From: Paragonimus westermani
Taxonomy: Eukaryota; Platyhelminthes; Trematoda; Plagiorchiida; Troglotrematidae
Reading direction: 5' to 3'
Length of the DNA: 64,000 nt
Assembly (NCBI GenBank): GCA_008508345.1
Contig: QNGE01002976.1
Span: forward strand, 1 to 64,000
Below are positions 1-13,300 of the stretch, piece by piece (the first letter of the stretch is position 1; the number at the start of each line of letters is the position of its first letter). Position numbers and translations under genes: made by a program. The notes beneath the pieces were generated by a model that searched no databases, was not told the origin of the DNA, and worked only from the letters and a program-made list of their open reading frames with translations.

Positions 1-1151
1 CGATTAGTACCCCTACTAAAATATACGGAACAACCAACACAAAGGTTGACATCTGCTGTAACAAGAAATGCTGCGGAGCTCAAATCGTCCATAAGAATTA
101 ATGCCTAACCAAAATCTGTGTGACGGACACCAAGAAAATTCACGGTTGGTAATTAAGGAAACTGGTGAACTCATTTCGTTCAATCAGTGGCAGACACTTG
201 CTTACCAGTTATAGACTGGGGCTCACGTTTCACGAATTCACTCATTGCATTTCGCTTTCTTAAGTGACAAGAAAAAATGTACTGTAGACTAGCCAGATTT
301 AGGAAGACAGTTCTGACACGACGAGGAAGAAAGTAGACTACAGCCGACAAACGAAACGTTAACTTTGCTGGTTAAAACAGGGGATACTTCAGTATTTAGT
401 GTGGGCAAGCCAGCTACAGCAAATGATAATCAAGACAACTCTAAAACATTTCCTGTCTTCATTCACCTCTTCAAGGTAGCGAAGTACTGATTTTCTACGA
501 GAATAAAGACTCATTTCTTGAGTAGTGTACCGTGAAAGCGTGCCTACTTCTTTGGAAGAAAAGGTTCACGACTTGCCTGCCTGCAATCCAAATCTTAGTC
601 CTGCAAAATAACCTGCAAGATATGTTAGATAGCAGAGCATACGCACAAACGAATTTGTACGGCTGGACGGTCAAGCTGACGGTTGGTTTGAAGCATCATT
701 GGCAGGATTAAGGTACTTAAAATAGCCTACCGCTTAGTTTCGGCCTTTTTAACAGTTCCATAAACAACGGTTTATTTTATAAAGATTATTCAACCGAAAC
801 CCCGGTCATCTTTTGATGTGGTAGTACGACCGTACAATATCATTGCCGGTATGTTCAAATGGACCAGTGGCGAGCAAGAAACAGCTTCAACTACTTCTTC
901 AAGCAGTTTTCGGTTGCAACCCCGATTAGAATACCGCTAGTTGGCGAGTACAAGCTGGAACGGAACTAGCCACGATAAAGTGTGGGGGTGAAGGTGATCG
1001 TTGTGAAATGTTATATTTCAAATTTTTTACAAGGGCGCTATTTTTGAAGTGTTCTCCTTTCTATTTACAATAACGAAAGCCTCAAACATATTGTGTAGTC
1101 TCGTACGTATAATTAGTCTCAGTATAAACCGTATCATGACCTATGTTTTAG
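1..1151. other. Intron or upstream sequence of the GMC gene, no exon recognised
   Basis: No stretch here matches the GMC segment that should precede the exon at 1152, so this is probably the 3' part of an intron whose upstream exons lie left of the window. The sequence ends in a normal 3' splice site (TATGTTTTAG). I see no repeat or RNA gene in it. Confidence 0.5.
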
Positions 1152-1346
1152 GTTCTGATCGATCCTAATTCGGAAGGAAAAGTCATTGGTGTGAAAGCAG
1201 ACAGTCGAGGAGTTTCGTTGAAGATATTACTCAAGAATCCTCGTATACCGGTGAACGATGCAACCATTTCACCAGAAGTTATACTAAGTGCGGGCACCTT
1301 TGAAACGCCCGCGATACTCCTACGGTCTGGGATCGGTACATCCGGG
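1152..1346 (+). CDS. GMC oxidoreductase exon A: GMC signature 2
   Basis: The exon opens after TTTTAG and closes before a consensus GTGAGT donor, with 65 codons and phase 0 at the 3' end. It begins VLIDPNSEGKVIGVKA, the beta-strand region where GMC enzymes read 'V..I....+A.GV'. It ends with VILSAGTFETPAILLRSGIG, which fits PROSITE-type GMC signature 2 (G..xTP..L..SGIG). An alternative donor (GTACAT at 1336) would give phase 1 and match the next exon, but it cuts into the conserved SGIG. Confidence 0.88.
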
Positions 1347-4300
1347 GTGAGTAAGTCAGATTATGTCACCTGTTCCTATTTGTTTAGTGGTAATCACAGC
1401 ACTGCCGGAATGACACAGGGATGTGTCCGAAGATAACACGTGGCCGACACAACGCACCTGACTGAAAAACAAACAAGTTGTTTTTTGCTGAACNTGCTGA
1501 ACGTAAGTCTAAAGAATTGGGACCACTGGTGAGCGCCCACCAGAGGAAAAGGTATCATGGAGATGTTAGCTTGAGGTAAATACATTCAACATCCTGCTAT
1601 TATTGCAATTTCACGAGCTAACCGACTGGGCGTTACACACCAGGCTTGTTCTTCGTCAGCTTATTCGATAACTCAGGACAACTCGGGAGCTTGTGCCTTT
1701 ACTTGCTCTCCTTTGGTTAGTTGTTTTGCTTCTGATGCGATAGCTGGAAGCAAATTTTCATTATCTGATGAGTAATCAGTTGTATATTGGTAACAGCAAG
1801 TTTACCAATTTTTAAACATGAGAAAAGCTTAGTTAATCTGAATAAAAAGCTCCAGATACACTAATCGTCTGACGATTGACCGTGCTGCGATGTGTCACAA
1901 AGTGATTCCCACGTGTCTGAACTCAATTAGCTGTTTGACTTTAGTATATCGGCAATGCAAACATAACGTGATAAAAGCGATAGTCTTTTAGTGAACTAAA
2001 TGACAGCTGATAAGAATGTTAGACGTTTATGCTCTTTTTACTGATATCAGCAAAAAGAAGTGTCCACTGTGAGCATATGATAAAATTCCGAACTGAAGTT
2101 GGGTCAAGAAATGGCATCTGATAGTAGCCTATGGGAACACATAATAGGCCAAACCACTTATGCTCAGCATTAGTCTGATGCGAAGAAGCATTCTGGATCC
2201 AGGAAGAGGATGGAATTGGGGGTAATTCCACTATAGAATCGTGTACGGATGGAGCGCGTCTGTGTGACACTCAGTGTAACCTTGTGGTGCGGTAGAACTG
2301 CATTGTAGCTAGGTCTACACAAGTAACTCTGAGCAATAGAAACTGTGATGAAATTTACATTCGATTGATAGAGTGATTGGTCGACTTTGACTAATTCAAA
2401 GTCGGCTAGCGTGAGTGACCAGCGGCCAGCACACATGGTAGCACAGGCGAGTATGACGTTTTCCGCTCCCATCTTATTCAAATTAGGCAGGTGATGGTGG
2501 GATGAATAACCTCATCATGTATTTGCCTAATGATCATCTGCGACCATTTCGCTCTGACTAACGAGGTACGATATGAATGATGAGCGCCTCGAACTCAAGT
2601 CACAATTTTGAAACAGCCGATCTGTTATCAAAAACGGATTTTGCTCAATCAATAGATATAGGGAACTTCTTTCACACCTTGACGCTGAAGTGAATTAAAA
2701 ACTGTCAAACCATACGAGTGGCAGTTTTGATGTCTTTGTTTATCCAACTTTCTTGGTACCGGGGGAGTTGTCTTGTAAAAAGGAAGGTGGCAATTAAGGT
2801 TTGAAGTGAGCGGAAAAGATGGTTGGTCGGGACATTACCTCTTCCCGACTGTTCTATGATTTTGTGCGACACCCGGCTTCTGCAACGCTGGTCCTCAGTG
2901 AATGACTGTTTGGAAGTTCATATACACGCCAGTCGTGATAGAAACACTCGTTCAGATTGTTTTTCACTGGTGCATTCGGTTCGAAACAAGATCAGGTCAT
3001 TATTTGTTATTTACGGTTGAATATTTTAGGATATTGAACAATAATCACCAAACAACATTCGCAACGGATCACAAATATCGGAATCCCCTAAGTAATTTAA
3101 GTCAGCTCCATTCGAAAAGAACTGTGCTTGAGTTTCGCTAGTCACTAATGTACAACTCTGCCATGGCAGAGATTTGACCCTCGGGCAAGCATTTGTGAGT
3201 AGACCGTGATGGTCGTTGTGTCACTGACCTCACGGTATGTAGGACTGAGTTGTCCCACACAACTGCCCAACTACATTCGCTTGGGGGTAACGCTCAGATC
3301 ATCCGACTGCCTAAAACGACGACAACATCAACTGCATTAACTGTTGACTTCAACCTATGACCCCACGATCAGGACTGTTTGAAGTCAAAATTACAAATTT
3401 CCTCACTTGTCGAGAGATATTTCGTTTAATATTGAGTCGCTGGGATTTCGATTAAGAATCGGACATTTGTAGAACACTGTTTATAGCTGGTGAATGACTG
3501 CATTGTCGTAGTCATGGCCACTGACCATAAAGCGTGTTAGATGAGGTTTTCGAGTGTTTGTTAGTATGTAGACTAATCACAGGAAGCCGATGTTTTTCGA
3601 ACAAACCGCAATGACAATGATAAGTCTTTATTTAACCTCTCTAGTGAGACAGAGCGGGACAATATTCAAATAATGCGGTTTTGGCTGGTTTCATGGTTTC
3701 AGGTAGATATAAGGACCAGGTTACCATAAGTATACGAACCAAGATAACAAATTTTGAACCATTTCAACATGGTAGCCAGGAACACAACCGTAACGGAGCC
3801 ACGGTTTTTAGAATTCTGCTGATTTCATACCGACTCTTACGAAATCTGACGGGTTCACTCTGAAGCAGAACATACAGCAATACTTCGAAGTGCTTGACGC
3901 CAATGCCGATTTCATCCCCGCAGTAATGCTCAAGAACTCTGAATAAACGTTTTAAAAATTTCACTGTCATCCACAATTGAATACGTCCCACCATAACCAG
4001 TCGAATATGCAGCAACAATGTTAGTCACAATCCGATTCATATATTGTACGATCTTCCACGAAGACGTTGTGCAACGCGTAGCCATAAACCGATGATCCCA
4101 AATATTCAGAACAAGATTGGATTGCTATTGAACAAATTATCAAAGTGAATAATTAGACAACTTCAATAGTTTCGGTCGACGGGTCGTTTCGGAGAAATGA
4201 ATTATAATTTGGTGCCGAACGGGCTAAAGGCTAACTAATAATCACATGCATGCACACTCAAAATAGTTCTTCTGAACAGTCAGGTTTAAAAACAATGGGG

Positions 4301-7300
4301 GTTAGCCGAGCTCCAAAAAGGGTGATGCACGCATCACTCAAGCAAAGTACAATGACCGATAACTGGCTATTGGCACAACCATTAAATTGATGCGATGAAA
4401 CAAAAAACCTCTAAGCGGTACTTCAATCAACGGTCAGAAAGAGGAAGGGATGAGTGTACGGTGATAAACATTCGGGTGACTAGGGTTGGGTCGGATTTTC
4501 ACGATTGTAATTCAAAAGTCGATACATATATCACTGATCAATCACTTTATTCGAATTGAGGCGCTCAACAATTTGTATCAAACGAAAAGTTTATTGCCAC
4601 CTTTTTCAAGACCAGTACGTTGTATGACCAGCACATATGACCAACTCGTAGCGTATCCACTTTTCTTCATGCTAACTTTCTTCTGTAGGATCTCCAATGG
4701 ACAATCAGTGCTCTATCCTTAACAGTAATACGGTTGACTCAGGTTAATATCACGTATAAACTACGTGAGCAGAATCACCGGACACGAATAAACGATGCTA
4801 TTGTAATATGGTGAATAGACTGTACAAAAGGTGTTCAGTATGTATCCTGGTCTTCTGTTTACTTGGAAGAGTGCTCTTTCAATTTGAGCTAGTGATCTAC
4901 CTTATCAGTTGCTTCTAAAGCAGTCCCAACTGCTGCTCTCCGTTCTGCTTTAACTTCGGGTTTACGCTTGGATTACTTCGGTGCACCTGGTGCTACAAAT
5001 GACTACGTAAAAGAATCAATTTGACTCTGATCTGAGGATCTTAGAGAACACTACTTTGGCCCTCTTCTTTCAATCTGGGGAAATTAGTATGGATGGCACA
5101 GCTGTCACCACTTGGTCAGCAATGGACATTTTTTTAAGCATAGTGAGTCATTACGATCACTCACTAACTTAGTTGCAGTCGGTCAGTAAATAATGATAGC
5201 GCTGTCAACGAATGCGACGTGTCCTCTTCTATCTGATCCAGACTGACCGATTGGTCAGATTGACGAAAATAGCCTGAGTGGGCGGAGATTATCGGTTAGG
5301 CCTTGCTAGCACGATTAGAGCAGAAAGTTCAGTGCACTGCCCCAACTTGAAAGCTCTACCCTACTTTTCGTAAACTGAACCTTGCTTTTTGGCCGTACTT
5401 GCGTAGACTCATGCCATGTAAACTAATTTACGGACACGCATGGCTGGGTTACGTAATCGAATGGCAGTGGCCAGTCAGACTCATCCAGAAAGTGGTAGAC
5501 GCCACTTGACTAGAGCCCATCAAGCACGAATGCGGCTGTAGGTCACCTGACTGAGGGCAGTCATCAGGCCAGAGTAGGTTGAGTATTTACCAAGTTTTGC
5601 TGAATTTACCAATACTCGTTCGCCAACAAACATTGGCCACTGCGAGGTCAACGCCATCCGATTATGTAATTAGCTTATCTCATCCAATCATGAACATTTT
5701 GTCATCTACCTGTATGTTCTTACATCGGTTCGTCGATCTGAACAGTTTCATGGGTCTGTCACACACTCCTATACTTCTTTTGTCAACGGTGACTGGTACT
5801 TTATCGACATGTAGAAAACCCAGATTTGGTACTCAAAAGTGTCTAACAGTAAAGCCAAGACTGCCATTGTACAATATCTTTCAACTGCATGATCTGTACT
5901 ATAATATTTATACGTTTGGTTGTGTTGCAAAGATTACTCTGACTTGTCATTCATTTGACGTCGTATATATACATATATGAGTGAAAGGAGAACATAATAT
6001 GATGTTATCTCAAAAGCCTTCTCTTCTTTGTTTATGCCATTAGTATTTCCATTAATTTCGCTAGGAATTGACAAATGGCAGACATGAAGTCGAAATATTA
6101 ATTAAAAATTAATCATGCAACCTTGTAGTCAATAAAGGCACTCTGAAACCCGATTTCATTTGCTGTTTCGTGTAGACTTGCAGGTTTTAAAAGTTGAAAT
6201 GCTTGTAAAAATCGGGCCATTCATCAAACCACGACGAACAGCAGTATATGGAGTGTTTAAGTCATTTGCTGCCAAACAGAGGTCGGAAAAGAATCTATTT
6301 ATGTGATCCTTAAGACCCGTCTAACCGGCTCGAGGACACCCATTCAGGTCATTCGAACAAAAATTAGTGAATAAGGCTTGCTGTGTTGGCTTGAACTCCC
6401 TAAAACACAGTAAAAATGAAAACAATTACGGAGATGAATTAAGAATACTGGTATCGGCTAGACTGTGGACGATAATGACTGTTAAAACCGGCGTAACGGC
6501 TATTTCAGATGGTGAGTTTTGTTGAGTGTATGCAGAGACAACTGAGTGTTCACAAGTACATCCAAACGCAAAAGTCAACGTTGTAGAATCAGAGACTAGA
6601 CTGCTCCATCCTCAATCTATTTCTTGCCACTCACCGGACAGTGTAAAAACAACGTTCTTATTAACAAACCAAATGGGGTAAGTGGAATGATCGGCATTGA
6701 CGTTTGGAATTGTTTCGATAACCTCACTGTTCAACAGTTCATGTTAAGTTTAATGTGCTGTATCAGACGACCGCCATATAGTGCGGTTAATCTAAAACAC
6801 CGGACATGAGAAGGATGACTATACGAAACAGCCCATTTGCATTTGAATTGAGACATAGTGTAAGAGTCGAACCAAGATCTACTCACAATTGGGCTGCGAA
6901 GTGAGTTGCGTCGAGTGATTACTTTTAGTCAGTCTGTGGTCGCTCAGGTCACACATTGTTCAAAAACAATTGTCGTACATTTATTATGCACGGAGAGTGA
7001 TTAGGTTTTGAGAAGCTGGTAAATATTATCGTGTTTGTGGCTTTGTACCTAGCCCAGTGAGCCAACAAAAAAGCGAGGTGTGTTCACTGCTTTTTTCCCC
7101 CGTGTGTTACAGTTTATGGACATTTCAGCGTGTCATTTGACTGTTGTTCTAACAGAACCGCGTTGTCTTTATGACACGACTTAGGCTTCAACTACACGCT
7201 GTTTTACCCCTTCAAGTACTAGCGTTCCATACACCTTGGGTCCAATGGAAGCACAAATTCGACATTCACCATCCAATGCGTGCACCTACACTGTAAGTTT

Positions 7301-10300
7301 AGTACCCTCGGCGCGTGTTCTTCACATATATGTGGCAATACACGTGCATCCGAATGGAATAGGGACGTAACCAGATTCCAGGAGAGTGGGACTTTTAATC
7401 CACAACGCACGGAATGCGCAACGTATGTGCTGATTTGCCATTCCGAAGATACTTAACTGGCATATGGTATGATGGCCTAAGTTCGGGGACTATAGGATAG
7501 GACAATATGATAAGGTCCAGCATAGACATTTTGATGTTCACGCTCAGATAGAAATATCGAGACGCGGGCGCTCAGATGTTGTAGTGCGAGCATCACTGCA
7601 TGCTTGAACTCATTCCTCGTCCTGATTGATAGCTCAGTCATCCATCAGAGGTGCATTAATTTACGCACTGATAAATGCCCGCACCGCTTGTAGATACCAG
7701 AATATAGTTTTGCGTTTTCGAAATAAACCTTCCTCTCAATTTTTGCCGGGGAAACATTTGAAATCATTCTAGACTAGCCACAGTCCGTTACTCAGGACAA
7801 TGCTGTGATGGTAGCGTTTTGTGCTTGGTGATCGGGTTAACGAGCTCATCGGCATGCACTTTCCAGCCAGTCTACTTAAGGGGTATACATTCCACTGTTG
7901 AACAATCGTCGCCACGCTAGCAGAGAAGCAGCTGGATAGAACACACCGAAGTCATGGCGAAGTTATGGATCACCAATCGTACGCTACCCACTTAGTCGGA
8001 ACCAGCTCCTTTCAGCTGTTACATGGAGTTCGGAAAAACTTATCAACTTCTGGAGCCTACGGTAAACCAACAAACTAAAACAGAAAAGACATCTTACTTG
8101 AATAAATGTTCATCCAAAAGCAAGTTGTTTGCGTTCGGTGATTCATGAAAAGCACTGGATCCGATTTTGTGTAAAACAGATGGTGACCTCGAAATGTGTA
8201 GTATGAGTTTCTACTAACTGATTTTGATCAGGTCGGACGGTCGTTTAAGTCTTTTTAGCCTATCATCCGCCCTAAGTGAAGCATAGCGACGGTCACGGTT
8301 GATGCTGAACTGTCTTTGCACAGTCGTGCTGTGAGTATCGCGCATGTTCAAGCCTAATATTGTCGGTCTTCTCACACTTTGACGCCAAATGTATATGCAT
8401 TATTAGGGATTTCTCCACGCCACATGGTTGGTTTAAAGAGTTGCGATTTCGGATCTACCCCAGTGACGAAATTCAACCCGAACAATCTCGACACTTTTCA
8501 AGTAAAATGACATCTATTAATTTCAAGGCGTGCGAACCGACTGGGGCACTTTAGACCAGCCGGTCTGTCTTCCCCACGTCATACAATGCGTTTGCAAGCA
8601 CTGTTCTTTATCTTTGTTGGGTGTCACTGTCATGTTTCAACAAACTATAGTACGAACAGAACGGGGTCGATTAATCATAGATATTGTATACATTTCACAG
8701 TAATACTAATTGATATGATGATAGGTAGGCTGCACATTACATGGGAGATGGTCATTAAGTGGACGCCAGTTGATTATGAATCAAAGCGACCATCGCTAAT
8801 ACAATCTTTGAGACGTATACGTTCAAATATGCATTAGGCTTATCTGAGACGTGTTATGTTTGAATATCCCGTAGAAAAATGCTGACAAATTTCTGTTAAT
8901 CGTCATATTTAACAACGAGTTGAATGTGTGTAGTTGATGATTTGTCATCAATACAGTGATAAAGGAAAGCAAAAATTAACTGAGCTGCCTAACTAGCCAG
9001 CATCAACGACGAAGCGCAAGACAACTACAGTGGTGACTGACTTAGTGACTTCGGTTTGAATCCTAGCTGACTGGTGCTCCTCAATCCGTTTAGACAGACA
9101 TGTACGCGTTTAGCTGACAAATTCTGTTACAAAGCAACAACAAATGAAGGAACACACAGGCTTTGACTGATCACGAACGGACAGCTTGTATTCAAGAATG
9201 TATGTGAACATCATTCTGGACGGAAATCAACTTCCGAATGGCGCGGCGGACGTTCGCTTCACTGACTAGTATAAACGCTGGTTCGCCAGTTCAATGTCAA
9301 GCTTCTTTTCGACACTAGGAGCGCGGTCTTCAGCCGGCCTGGCGACCATGTTGCACGCAATAAATCTGTGTGGATAGCCAGTTTCTTGTAATACACCGGC
9401 GAAAAAACTATCATACGTATGGTAGCATGCCTTTGAACAAATTTACCTGATAAATGACGTTGGCGAGTGGACCAAGCTACTTTTAGCCCAGACAGTGGAT
9501 TTCGTTATCCATTTACTCGATCGCTTACGAATTATGTACCTAGTCACAAATGAGTTTTGGTCAGGTTTACCCTCAAGTCCTACACTCGAACGGTACACAA
9601 TCCACCCTCACTGACATCCACACAGACTGCTGACTTCAGTCACGGGACGCGACCATTTCTCATGTCCGGGAGAGTGAGTGGCTTAGATGACTTCGATGTT
9701 GGTCAATCAGTTAGCTGAGTTCATTTTTACAGTTCTCTGTAAATTTATTGATTCACTGATGAACAGTCAAAAACATACTCGTCATGCTCTGTTATAAAAT
9801 AATGGTATGTAACAGCCTATTGGCTGCATCTCTCCAAACTCAAAATCAATGCTGTCCCGAATCATATAAGCCTGTACGTAACCCAGTGAAATATTCTGAT
9901 TTATATCCTTTACTATCTGCGATAGAAGAACGTCCCCGTATGATTAACGTCACCCACCGTTCTCTCCTCCACTTCAATCAATTCCAGTGAAGTTCACTGG
10001 TATGAAAAGACCAAACGTTTTTTATTTATGTGAGGTTATTTTCAATCTACTTAAAATTAGCGAGTAGCATAACCACAAAATAAAAAGGTTACGTCCATGA
10101 TTTGGCAGCCAAATTCGTGTCTCAATTTACGGAATACGTGTAGGCACATGAAAGATGGTCAACTAAGACATTTGTACAGATGCGTTTGTTGTGTGCGTAA
10201 GGTTTCAGAATCTGTAGCATGAAATGGCCGAGTTTTGGCCATATAATGGCTTAACGTATTTTGACCAGTTATCTCTATGCCGTCGACCACTTTTCTACCC

Positions 10301-13300
10301 AACAACGCTAAGCAACCGCCTGTCGGAAGGAATCTACATGATCACCCTATGGTCGGATTAGCCTGTACATTCCAAAAACCGGTTGCAATTAACACTGGGG
10401 TTATAACGCCGTTTGAAATTCTGCGATATTTTTGGAACGGAGAAAGTGAGTCACTTTTTCTTCCCCCTCACCGTTTTTTCCCCATTCAAATAGTATCTGT
10501 GAAATGCTCGATCGAATCGATTGCCAGAACATTTTTGCTAATGTATGATCTAGGCTACATTAAACCCGTACATCTGAGTGCTACGGACTATACTCTGCCC
10601 ATCTTTTTTTGTCAGTTCCACTCATTCAATGTCTAACGACTAGTTTAACGTTCCACACATGACTTCTCACACTTACAGGTGTTTTGGCACAAACTAGTGC
10701 ACTAACATCTATTGCGTATTTGAGGACCAGCTTACAACGATTGCACAACTTTTCTAGGCCGGATATTCAATTCACCTTCATTGCAGCCGCGGTGTTTGAG
10801 CAAGAAATCTTTCGAACGGTAGGTTGTTCTGGGGTATGACAGGTTACAACTTTATTTCAAATATATTGGCTGAATAGTATGTTGACACTTACGATTTGAT
10901 TATGTCTGCTTCTTGTTGAATTCCGTTCCCGTGAAGTCAGCACATTGAGTGCCGCCCTGTCAGGTTAAATCACTGGTCGTCTATGTGCAGACTTATCAGG
11001 TTTGATTCACGATCCGATGAGAGCACATTGGTTATACTTTCTATTGTTCGGATTTTTAATTAGTTTGATGGTGGTGTGCCATGCTCGATCATCCCAAATG
11101 GCCTCATTTTATATCGTACGAAATGCGCAAGTAAGCATCCGGAAGTACGGTTTTTTGTGACCAAGTGATTACGTGTCCTGATCAACTGACAACATTATAC
11201 ACGAAACATCCAAAGAGGGTCACCAACCATTGCTCAGCAATTTCTGCTACAACAGAACTAAGTTGTCTCAGAATCGTCTCACAAAGGAATAAAACAGCGG
11301 CTTTCATAGTAAGTTGGTATGACCTAATCGGTCGAGCTAATGCACACTATCCAGAGTTGGACAAGTTCTTATTATTGTCAGGTAGTGGGGAGCGTATATT
11401 GTCAGCAGATATTAAAAGTCGAAATTGAGTCGTAAATTGCACGATAAACAGTCGGGTATGCTATTTAATCAGCTGTCATTATCGGCTATCCTATAGTGGG
11501 AATGAGCATACGAATGAATTCTTCTAAACATTTTTGAACTAGTCATCAACGTTTCAGTGCCACTTTTTTTGAGCTGGGAGTCTCGATTGAATGAAAGATT
11601 GTAGCTTAATTAGAAGGACTATAAGTGGCACGACCATGCGCCACCCACCTTCTCATTCATGCAGGCATATGGTTGCTCTGGCAAGCCACTGTTGTCAACT
11701 TGCAAACTAACTGGAAATTGGTTAATACTGCTTGATCTGTAGAACGAAGAACACTGGGACGTTACAGCTAAAAACTATAATCCCATTGGTCAGATCAGTT
11801 AACTTAAAATCAACATCGCTGTACGGCGATTTGTAATAATCATTGTGATCGCGTGGGCACATCACCATCTTTGCACCACAACTGCGAAAAGGTCAACTTT
11901 GACATTAGAATCAGCAGAGAGGTTTCTCTGGAAAGTTCGTTTAACGGTGATCTTTGACACTTTCGTTTGCAAAAACTTGAACAACTGGTCAAAGTTCACT
12001 TTTCAAAATGTCATTTCAAAGAGTCGGTCCACTTGATTCACCTGGATAAACAAACCAAAGAATGAAAATGCACGACCGGCATCCTTTTGTACTCTCTCTC
12101 CCTCCAGTCACAGACGCACGATGGCACATGAATACCAGGGTAAACCAGCCCTAGTAAAATGATAAAACAGACAAATAGTGACATAAATCACGTGGCTGAA
12201 ATCTCCAAAGCTCAATGATGGCGTTAGTTAAAGGTGTAACTGTTAAAAATTAAAAGTTCCGCATACGTGGCTCCATATCGACCGAAATTTACTGCATCAT
12301 CTCACTTTCAACATGACTGCGAAATCCAGTGGAGTCCAGATTGATTAAGCGAATCAATCACTGACCGAGGTAACTGGGGCGACTAAGCTAACCATCTTGC
12401 TCCACAATGTCGCGGTGACCTCAACAATAGCCAAATTTCGCGTTCGACCGATTGTTAATTGATTTTTGGTGAGCTGTCAGATATTTGGTCACTTTTTAGT
12501 TGAACACCCCTTACATTCGGATATGATAATTCGGTCGTGCCTAATCTGAGGTCAGTGACGCAGTAGTCTACACGGTTGACTTGAGAAAGCGTGACCGGGA
12601 TTCTAACCCTGGCTTTGGCAAGGATATGTACTACTGACGAGCTCTAATAGGAGCGAACCTCGAGTCTAGTGCTTTTTTTCGATGGAGGCTAGCTAGAAAG
12701 TTTATCTGAATGCGAAGGCTGCGTGCATTTGCGAGTGACGCCCAACCTAAAATTTAACTGATATGGCGAAACTACACAGAGAACATAACGCTAACCTTTT
12801 TCAGTTTCAAAAATGCAACAACATACTGAGGTTTTATAAAAGGCTTTTTCTCACACTTTCTGTCCTATGGCGCAATAAGTTACTGCTATCTGAAAACAAC
12901 GTGTTGGATACCTAGTCCATTTACTTCGAACTTCACTCACACCTGGTTGTATCTACCACGTTCCAATAAAATTTCATCCAATCACTTTAAGGGGGTAATT
13001 TCAGATTTTAATACCTCTCCAATTTATAATACGTTAGTAATGCAAACCCTGTCCACGGACGGGAGTTGAACTCCGACTACGTCTCCACGGGCCATCCTTC
13101 TTGCTCACTGCCTCAATTTCCTCACTTCGGCACGATTGAATTGTAATACGCAATTGGCCAACCAAATTCGGTTGCGAACAATTATCGGATTATTTTAAAC
13201 TGAACGCCACTCACAGTTTATCGCAGTCATCGATTTTAAATGTCTTTCCAAAGGAAGCACTAGACTCTGTCTTCACTCTTACGCGGTCTGATTTGTAGTA

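Noticed and set aside
5579..5980. Open frame of 133 codons
   Set aside because: No motif, no splice context and no typical start context. In 64 kb read in six frames at this composition a few frames of this length are expected by chance. The same reasoning removes 28107-28538 and most other frames under 150 codons.
13050..13130. True tRNA gene on the minus strand
   Set aside because: A- and B-box-like segments are present, but acceptor and anticodon stems do not pair. The other copies nearby show that this is a SINE head.
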